DNA of 35,233 bases, taken from positions 1-35,233 of the forward strand of contig JAAFIU010000017.1 of NCBI GenBank assembly GCA_013298805.1, given 5' to 3'. Shown piece after piece: positions 30,139 to 35,233 of the stretch. This stretch comes from Cytophagales bacterium (GTDB taxonomy: Bacteria > Bacteroidota > Bacteroidia > Cytophagales > Spirosomataceae). The first letter of the stretch is position 1; each line of letters starts with the position of its first letter. The translations under genes were made by a program, and so were the position numbers. Under the pieces are notes generated by a model that was given only the letters and a program-made list of their open reading frames with translations, was not told the origin of the DNA and did not search any database.

Positions 30139-31932
30139 TTACTTCTTATCAATCATCACAAAAACGCTTCCCCATGCAGGAACGGTTACTTTAATACCGT
30201 TGGCAGTTGAAGCCGACATAGCTTTTATCGTCGCATATTCTGACGGGCCACCTGCTGCTCCTTTTGGTCCAGAACCATTTATTAATACTTTTCTCGAAAA
30301 TTCTCCATTGTCATTACTTCCTGTCAGACTGTACCAATAAAAACGATTGCCGATATTGAAATTCTTGGTTTTTACTTCTATCGTCTGTGGATTTGGCGAT
30401 GGATTAATAACCGTAACATTCATCTGTCCAGAAGAATAAGTAGAAGCATAGGATGTCATAGTGGTCTGGGGGCCACCCATTACCGAAGAAACCATTCTAT
30501 CGCCAAGACATTTCTGAAAATAATACATATAGTAAAATGATGGTCTTGGATTCCAGCGAGGGTCGTCAGCACTACCTCCGTCACTAAAAAGTCCGTGGTC
30601 ATTTCCGCCATCCCAGCCATTCAATAAATCCCAACGAGCAGCCAAACCATACTTATTTTTAATCGCTTCGCCTTGCACCGCTACGGCAAAAAGTCCACTA
30701 ATATTTGAGACTTGTTGCTTTGAGTCTTTTGCCCACATATTCCATTCTGAAAATGCAATTGGCTTCAATTCTGCTCCATTATTGGTAATTTCATTACTCA
30801 CAAAATTCATCATTTGGGCAGGAATGGTCAATGCACCATTCATAATGACAGATGCCGTTGAATTTTGGTCGTAAGGTGTAATGTAATTATGAACAACGTA
30901 ATAATCGGCTTTATTATTCAACTCTGGAATCATCGTCGAATTCCAAGTTTTGGTGGTATTTGTTTGCCAAGATTGAGTTTGAGATTCTTGCGTAACGGCT
31001 CCAATTTTGATTTTTGCACCCACTTCTGCCGCCGCTTTTCTCATTGAATCGGCAAAAACTTTAAAATGTTTAGCGTACAATCCACCAGTCAAAAATTCTG
31101 GTTGCCCATCTTGATTTTTAGAAACATCAATTCTATAACCTGCTTCCCAATCACCATAATTTTCGTTACCAATTTCCCAATATTCTGTTCTTCCTTTGTC
31201 ATAACGTACCCAATCTGCGGCGAGATGGGCGGCAGTTGCTACTGGATTTTTACTCATTCCGTATCGTGCAAAGCTATAATTTACCGTAATAACGCCTTTA
31301 TTATTACTCTTTTGTAACATATCATAATAGTTACTCAAAGAAGCACGCCAATTATCCGTCGTTTGTCCATAACCAAACCAAGCATCAAATAACTTTCCAT
31401 CTTTATCCATGTACTTATCAGGAATTCCCCAATCTTTCATGTATTGTACAGGCGGAGTTTGTCGGCTTTTATTATTGGGGTCTTGTACGGGATTTGTGTT
31501 CCAAAAGTAACCGTTGCTACCACTACCCGCAGGCCAACGAATTACGTTTGGTTTGAGATTGGTAATATCCGTCATAAAACTGGCTTGGTCAACAAATGTA
31601 CCCATCCAAGTATTAGCATTATGTCCAAAAATTTGATTCGGGATTTTAGTAATAATATCGGAGACATCAATCGTTACCGTATTGGCAGCAGTTGTAGGAA
31701 TTGAAACTTCAGTGAAAGATGGAGCAACAAACGATTTGGCTTGCCAATTATCTAAAAAGAAACCCATTGTGGAAGCAATTTTAGGCTCAACGGCTGGAGC
31801 AATCACAATGGTAGAACCTTTGGGAGCAACCACCACATCAGTATCGGTAGCCTTAGAACAAGAATATAGCGGTAAACCCAGTATGGCTACTCGAAGCGAA
31901 TAGGATAGCAAAAACTCAGCAAATCGAATCAT
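30139..31932 (-). CDS. Clan GH-A glycoside hydrolase lipoprotein (arabinofuranosidase/GH51-like shape)
   Basis: A 597-residue lipoprotein: hydrophobic segment with lipobox ending at Cys25 ('ILGLPLYSC'). The catalytic barrel shows 'NVIRWPAGSGSNGYFWN' (129-145), the acid/base Glu257 in 'EYWEIGNENYGDWEAG' and the nucleophile Glu396 in 'PIAFSEWNMW', the paired glutamates of a clan GH-A retaining hydrolase. A C-terminal beta-sandwich (~480-597, ending 'VTVPAWGSVFVMIDK') is usual for GH51/GH39/GH30-type enzymes. I cannot assign one family; arabinan, xylan or another hemicellulose is plausible. It follows the acetylesterase gene on the same strand, 368 bp downstream. No SusC/SusD pair lies in the window. 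Confidence 0.82.
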   Translation of the reverse strand: MIRFAEFLLSYSLRVAILGLPLYSCSKATDTDVVVAPKGSTIVIAPAVEPKIASTMGFFLDNWQAKSFVAPSFTEVSIPTTAANTVTIDVSDIITKIPNQIFGHNANTWMGTFVDQASFMTDITNLKPNVIRWPAGSGSNGYFWNTNPVQDPNNKSRQTPPVQYMKDWGIPDKYMDKDGKLFDAWFGYGQTTDNWRASLSNYYDMLQKSNNKGVITVNYSFARYGMSKNPVATAAHLAADWVRYDKGRTEYWEIGNENYGDWEAGYRIDVSKNQDGQPEFLTGGLYAKHFKVFADSMRKAAAEVGAKIKIGAVTQESQTQSWQTNTTKTWNSTMIPELNNKADYYVVHNYITPYDQNSTASVIMNGALTIPAQMMNFVSNEITNNGAELKPIAFSEWNMWAKDSKQQVSNISGLFAVAVQGEAIKNKYGLAARWDLLNGWDGGNDHGLFSDGGSADDPRWNPRPSFYYMYYFQKCLGDRMVSSVMGGPQTTMTSYASTYSSGQMNVTVINPSPNPQTIEVKTKNFNIGNRFYWYSLTGSNDNGEFSRKVLINGSGPKGAAGGPSEYATIKAMSASTANGIKVTVPAWGSVFVMIDKK

Positions 31933-32040
31933 TTTTTAGTTTTGAGAATTATCAAAAATTTAAAGGAATAATATTTTACAATTTTGGTTTATTTTATGCC
32001 CTTGTTCATCAGGAAAAACCCTTGATTTTCAAGATATTAG

Positions 32041-32090
32041 TTGTGATTTGTGAATTAGTGAGTTGTGAGTTGTGAGTTAGTGAATTGAGG
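32041..32090. repeat. Low-complexity GTGAGTT/GTGAATTAGT repeats
   Basis: Degenerate tandem GTGAGTT/GTGAATTAG copies at 32047-32088 with complementary AATTCACTAATTA at 32107-32120 and AATTCACAACTCACAATT at 32279-32297. Intergenic palindrome-type filler between the esterase and GH-A genes. Confidence 0.55.
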
Positions 32091-32142
32091 TTAAGTACCC
32101 AAATCATAATTCACTAATTACACTGTTTAATACAGTTATTTC

Positions 32143-32238
32143 AACTTCTCGAAACAATATCCATTGCGGGTAAATAACTTTCGAGAAGTGAAGTCGGCGT
32201 TTTATACTTCTCGAAAGTTCCTTCTACTTTCGAGAAGT
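32143..32238. repeat. Four alternating copies of ACTTTCGAGAAGT between esterase and GH-A genes
   Basis: The 13-mer ACTTTCGAGAAGT occurs on the plus strand at 32177-32189 and 32226-32238 and on the minus strand at 32206-32218 (perfect), with a truncated minus copy ACTTCTCGAAA near 32144-32154. The third copy can pair perfectly with either neighbour, giving hairpins with 16- or 7-nt loops. No T-run of terminator quality follows. It lies in the 368-bp gap 31933-32300. Confidence 0.85.
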
Positions 32239-32300
32239 TCTTTCGGATAATTAAGCTTCCCCAAAAAAAATTATTAAACAATTCACAACTCACAATTATA

Positions 32301-34259
32301 TCACTCAAACTTATTTTTAACCGTAATTCCCATCCAATCATCTGTACGGAAAGGGCAAACGGGAAACCCTTCGGTATTGAATAAATTAGCATCAATCGGA
32401 GAATCCGCCCAAGCATAACGTACAGAAATGGGTTTTACGCCTTTTGGGTGATAAACAATTACTTTATCGCCTGATATTTCAGCTTTTGCATAATGGAAAA
32501 CTTTATCTTCACTTGCAATTTCAAAACCTTTTAGGTAGCCAAATTTATCGTGTACTTCTAAGCCTTTTCCAATTAATTTAAAGGAAATAATCGCTTTCTC
32601 ATCTTCAAACTTTACCGATTCATACATGGGCGAACTGTACGTAATATCTTGTTTGTAATTGAATTTCAAGGAATTTGTTGCCAATCGGTGGGCAACATCT
32701 TGTTTATTGGTTGGGTGAATATCGCTCGGATTTCCAACGTCCGTCGTAACCGCCATTCCTGTATTAGGCAAACTTAATGTCATGGTTTGAGCCTCTCGAA
32801 GTTCCGCCCAATTACTTCCTTGATTGCTGTTTTGATAAGGGCCGTAAGATGACAATTGTACGAAATAAAACGAGAAATTATCATTCCATTTTTTACGCCA
32901 ATCTTCAATCATTAAAGGAAACGTTTGACGATATTGAAAGGCACGTCCCGCATTGGTTTCACCTTGATACCACAATACTCCGTTGATAGAAAATGGTATC
33001 AATGGAGCAATCATGGCATTATAAATAGTAGTTCCCGTATTATTACTTGAATGAACGTATTCGTGTTTTTCGGCAAAAGATGGCATCAATTTCCAATCAT
33101 TAGCAATGCTGATTTTCTGATTTTGAGAACTTATAAAAAGGTCATTTTCAGAACCTTGCAAACCTAAACCGAACCACGGTAAACTAATACAATTATCAAA
33201 TTTCACCATAATTTGATTTGAGCCAACTTTCCAGACATTAGCAGGTACAACAATCTTACGAACACCTTTCAAAATTCCCGCAGAGACTAATTTTCCATTG
33301 ATATAAACTTCATTGAAACTATCGTTTTCAGCCAATGAAAGCGTGGTACTTTGTCCAACCATTTCGGCAGGAATTTCGATTTTCCGAGCCATATATCCTT
33401 GCCCTCTGAATGCCCAAATGCCTTTCCAGTCCCATTGTCCCATCGGACTACCGCCATTGTGCCATTTAGAAATATCATAGTTAGCCTCCAAATACTTTTT
33501 TTCATCATCCAAAGTAGGATTCACCACACTTCCGAAGATTTGTTTTTGTAATTTTTGGTCGTGAAGTTTATCAGCTCCTTCCCAAGTATCGGGTAAATTT
33601 TGGGCATAATTTTTCAATTCTCCATTCGTCAACATTCCTTCTTTGCTAATCCAGCCCTCCACTTGCGAGCCACCCCAAGACGAGTGTAAAATACCAATGG
33701 GTACATTTGTTTTTTGGTAAATTTCACGAGCAAAGAAAAAACCGATTGCCGTAAAATCTCCCACCGTTTCTTCCGAAGCGATTTTCCATTCTCCTACTTT
33801 TAAATCTGTTTGTGGTAAAATTGTCACCTCATGTTCAACCTTAAAGTGGCGAATTTGTGGAAAATTGGCGTTTTTCTTCTCTACGGAAAAATTATTGGCT
33901 TGAGCCACCGTCCATTCCATATTTGATTGTCCCGAACAAAACCACACTTCTCCAATCAGAATATCAGAAATCGTTGTTACGTTATTAGCGGTTTTTGCAA
34001 CCATCGTATAAGCTCCTCCGCCCGCTTCTAATGGGCTAAAAACTACCTGCCATTTTCCAGTAATATCCGCTTGGGAAGTAAGTGTTTGTTTACCTAAAAT
34101 AATGGTGACTTTTTCATTAGCTTTTGCCCAACCCCAAACAGGAATTGGCTTTTTTTGCTGAAGTACAACGTGGTCGGAGAAAATACGAGCGAAGCGAACT
34201 TGCCCAAAAGAATTAATCCCAATAAAAAGTAGAAGAAATAATAGTAATAAACGTTGCAT
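32301..34259 (-). CDS. Sialate O-acetylesterase-like SGNH esterase, secreted
   Basis: A 652-residue protein with signal peptide 'MQRLLLLFLLLFIGINSFGQ'. The catalytic Ser112 is in 'FCSGQSNMEW' (block I), and Asp513/His515 in 'NPSDIHPTNKQDVAHRLA' complete the triad. 'GILHSSWGGSQVEGWIS' and 'LWYQGETNAGRAFQYR' are further SASA-family blocks. Residues ~240-370 hold an inserted galactose-binding-like beta domain ('KIEIPAEMVGQSTTLSLAEN', FNEVYINGKLV), common in the long polysaccharide-degrading members. It removes acetyl groups from sialic acid or, more likely in this setting, from hemicellulose. The clan GH-A gene follows on the same strand, consistent with a shared substrate. Confidence 0.94.
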   Translation of the reverse strand: MQRLLLLFLLLFIGINSFGQVRFARIFSDHVVLQQKKPIPVWGWAKANEKVTIILGKQTLTSQADITGKWQVVFSPLEAGGGAYTMVAKTANNVTTISDILIGEVWFCSGQSNMEWTVAQANNFSVEKKNANFPQIRHFKVEHEVTILPQTDLKVGEWKIASEETVGDFTAIGFFFAREIYQKTNVPIGILHSSWGGSQVEGWISKEGMLTNGELKNYAQNLPDTWEGADKLHDQKLQKQIFGSVVNPTLDDEKKYLEANYDISKWHNGGSPMGQWDWKGIWAFRGQGYMARKIEIPAEMVGQSTTLSLAENDSFNEVYINGKLVSAGILKGVRKIVVPANVWKVGSNQIMVKFDNCISLPWFGLGLQGSENDLFISSQNQKISIANDWKLMPSFAEKHEYVHSSNNTGTTIYNAMIAPLIPFSINGVLWYQGETNAGRAFQYRQTFPLMIEDWRKKWNDNFSFYFVQLSSYGPYQNSNQGSNWAELREAQTMTLSLPNTGMAVTTDVGNPSDIHPTNKQDVAHRLATNSLKFNYKQDITYSSPMYESVKFEDEKAIISFKLIGKGLEVHDKFGYLKGFEIASEDKVFHYAKAEISGDKVIVYHPKGVKPISVRYAWADSPIDANLFNTEGFPVCPFRTDDWMGITVKNKFE

Positions 34260-34464
34260 GATTTTGGGTATATTGATAATTTGGATATTTGACCCGTAAA
34301 CATAAATTCATTACCCAATAAAACTATCCTCAATTAGAAGGTTTATGTTTTATTCACTTGAATAATCGTCATTATCAGGTATGATTTTTGACTTTAAAAT
34401 TTTGAAATAAAACCATTATATTCACGTTATCAAAAGAATTTCAAAATTTAAACATTCAGAAAAC

Positions 34465-34674
34465 ATGAAAAAAGTAATTTTAGGATTATCATTATTGGCT
34501 TTTGTGGCTAACGTTTCTTTAGCTACCGACAAAGACAAAAATAAGAAGTGCGAAAAGACAGAAGTAGGCTGTTGCAAAAAAGGCGAAAAAGCCTCTAAAT
34601 GCTGTGCAGATATGGAAAAAGAAGCAAAAGTTGAAAAAAGTGCCGCTAAAAAAGCAGTAAAAAAAGCAGCTTAG
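34465..34674 (+). CDS. Small secreted Cys/Lys-rich protein
   Basis: A 69-residue peptide: signal 'MKKVILGLSLLAFVANVSLA' cleaved after Ala20, then a hydrophilic mature part of 49 residues. Cysteines 29, 36, 37, 46 and 47 form C-x6-CC-x8-CC, and the tail is Lys/Ala-rich ('VEKSAAKKAVKKAA'). The paired cysteines suggest metal binding or disulfides; I do not recognise a named family. ATG 34465 is the only start. It has no clean TTTG/TAnnTTTG promoter but lies 205 bp from the divergent esterase gene. A large palindrome follows the stop. Confidence 0.8.
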   Translation: MKKVILGLSLLAFVANVSLATDKDKNKKCEKTEVGCCKKGEKASKCCADMEKEAKVEKSAAKKAVKKAA

Positions 34675-34678
34675 TATG

Positions 34679-34754
34679 GTATTAAGTCTTAGGTACAAAG
34701 TATTAAGAATTGGACGAATAGATTTCTTAATACTTTGTACTTAGGACTTAATAC
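34679..34754. terminator. 31-bp near-perfect palindrome between convergent genes
   Basis: 34679-34709 pairs with 34724-34754 at 29 of 31 positions, 14-nt loop. It contains repeated TATTAAG/CTTAATA and ACAAAGTA words. It probably stops transcripts from the Cys-rich gene and from the convergent DinB gene, though the T-runs are short. Confidence 0.7.
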
Positions 34755-34766
34755 TTTCCTTACCAT

Positions 34767-35233
34767 CTACGTCAAACGTTTCAACATCATCATTTGTCCA
34801 GAATGATAAATATCATGATGAATTACGCCGTGAAGAAGGGTATAATATGAGTATTTTCTCATCGGAACGATATTGTCTAATTTAGCTTTTGAATACGTTT
34901 CTAAAATATCTAATAGCTCTTTCTGAGACTCTTCGTAGTTCTCTTGAATCTCCGCCCATTTTTCTTCAGTCAATTCATTAACTACGCTCCAATCGGCTTC
35001 GGAATTTAGGATAATGTCAAATGAATCTCCTCCTGTTAATTTTTCAAGGGCAAAAATCCGCCAATTAGTTACGTGAATAAGGTATTCAGCAATATTTTTA
35101 CTTTTACCATTAATTCTTTTCAACGCTTTCTCGGCATCAACATCTATTAATATTTCTCTAATACTTGGTCCATGCCAAACTTCACCTTCGTACAATTGAC
35201 GAAGCGACTCCTTTATATGGTTAATTTCTTGCA
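34767..35233 (-). CDS. DinB family metal-dependent protein, 5' end cut by window
   Basis: The frame stays open to the right window edge, with 'INHIKESLRQLYEGEVWHGP' upstream of the in-frame TTG at 35195, so the start lies outside. About 155 residues are visible. It is a four-helix DinB/YfiT-type protein: 'IAEYLIHVTNWRIFALEKL' (first metal His) and 'LLHGVIHHDIYHSGQMMMLK' (two further His of the metal triad). Members are thought to be metal-dependent thiol transferases or stress proteins (bacillithiol-type in Firmicutes); the role here is unknown. Confidence 0.92.
   Translation of the reverse strand, partial: QEINHIKESLRQLYEGEVWHGPSIREILIDVDAEKALKRINGKSKNIAEYLIHVTNWRIFALEKLTGGDSFDIILNSEADWSVVNELTEEKWAEIQENYEESQKELLDILETYSKAKLDNIVPMRKYSYYTLLHGVIHHDIYHSGQMMMLKRLT

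Noticed and set aside
31444-31903. Plus-strand frames opposite the GH-A gene
   Set aside because: Shadow frames; the minus strand has catalytic motifs and a lipobox.
34298-34350. AAACATAAA/TTTATGTTT inverted repeat as operator between esterase and Cys-rich genes
   Set aside because: 9-bp AT-only arms 35 bp apart are expected by chance in such AT-rich intergenic DNA.
1-35233. Search for tRNA, rRNA, riboswitch and origin signals
   Set aside because: No cloverleaf with TTCGA/TTCAA loop, rRNA-like stretch, recognised riboswitch core or DnaA-box cluster was noticed by eye; a covariance-model scan was not possible.

Overview
The window looks like chromosomal DNA of a Bacteroidota bacterium, most likely a Cytophagales (Spirosomataceae/Cytophagaceae-like) species. 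The evidence is an AT-rich base composition by eye, genes without obvious Shine-Dalgarno sequences, promoters of the TTTG-N19/20-TAnnTTTG type, a PorZ homologue of the type IX secretion system, a DUF4905 gene, and many intergenic imperfect palindromes. No tRNA, rRNA, CRISPR array, intact IS or prophage was seen. Both ends cut genes: a POTRA/beta-barrel outer membrane protein on the left and a DinB protein on the right.

Layout. 1-4.1 kb: outer membrane protein, two tandem MarR paralogues, a secreted YceI protein, and a CoA-binding protein on the other strand. 4.2-7.1 kb: a divergent GH13-like protein and a NUMOD4/HNH protein. 7.1-12.9 kb (minus strand): GMC oxidoreductase with its Tat-signal small subunit, a membrane-anchored HIRAN protein, a secreted lactonase-type propeller, an Hsp20-like chaperone and a YafK-type L,D-transpeptidase-fold protein. 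13-18 kb (plus): a small conserved protein, a 1248-residue NtrY-like histidine kinase and a LysE exporter. 18-24.4 kb (minus): aldose epimerase, TIGR02757 protein, a 55-residue membrane protein, then a tight tdk-porZ-DUF4905-LysM/RlpA cluster. 24.4-26.5 kb: a 171-bp MITE-like element, a DUF962 membrane protein and a prohibitin-like protein. 26.5-29.8 kb: OmpA lipoprotein, umuDC, and OsmC divergent from umuD. 30-34.3 kb: a clan GH-A lipoprotein hydrolase and a sialate O-acetylesterase-like protein, both exported. 34.4-35.2 kb: a secreted Cys/Lys-rich peptide and DinB.

How it fits together. Most genes are housekeeping or envelope functions: cell-wall remodelling (YafK, LysM/RlpA, OmpA), type IX secretion (PorZ), periplasmic sugar oxidation (GMC pair, lactonase), polysaccharide breakdown (GH-A, esterase), SOS mutagenesis (UmuDC) and peroxide defence (OsmC). 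The window is mostly ordinary. The least ordinary signals are a MITE with perfect 18-bp terminal repeats and 9-bp target duplications next to a promoter, a 16-bp tandem array read through inside the DUF4905 gene, four alternating copies of a 13-bp motif that can form competing hairpins, a MarR operator candidate lying inside a well-formed promoter, and the membrane-anchored HIRAN protein.
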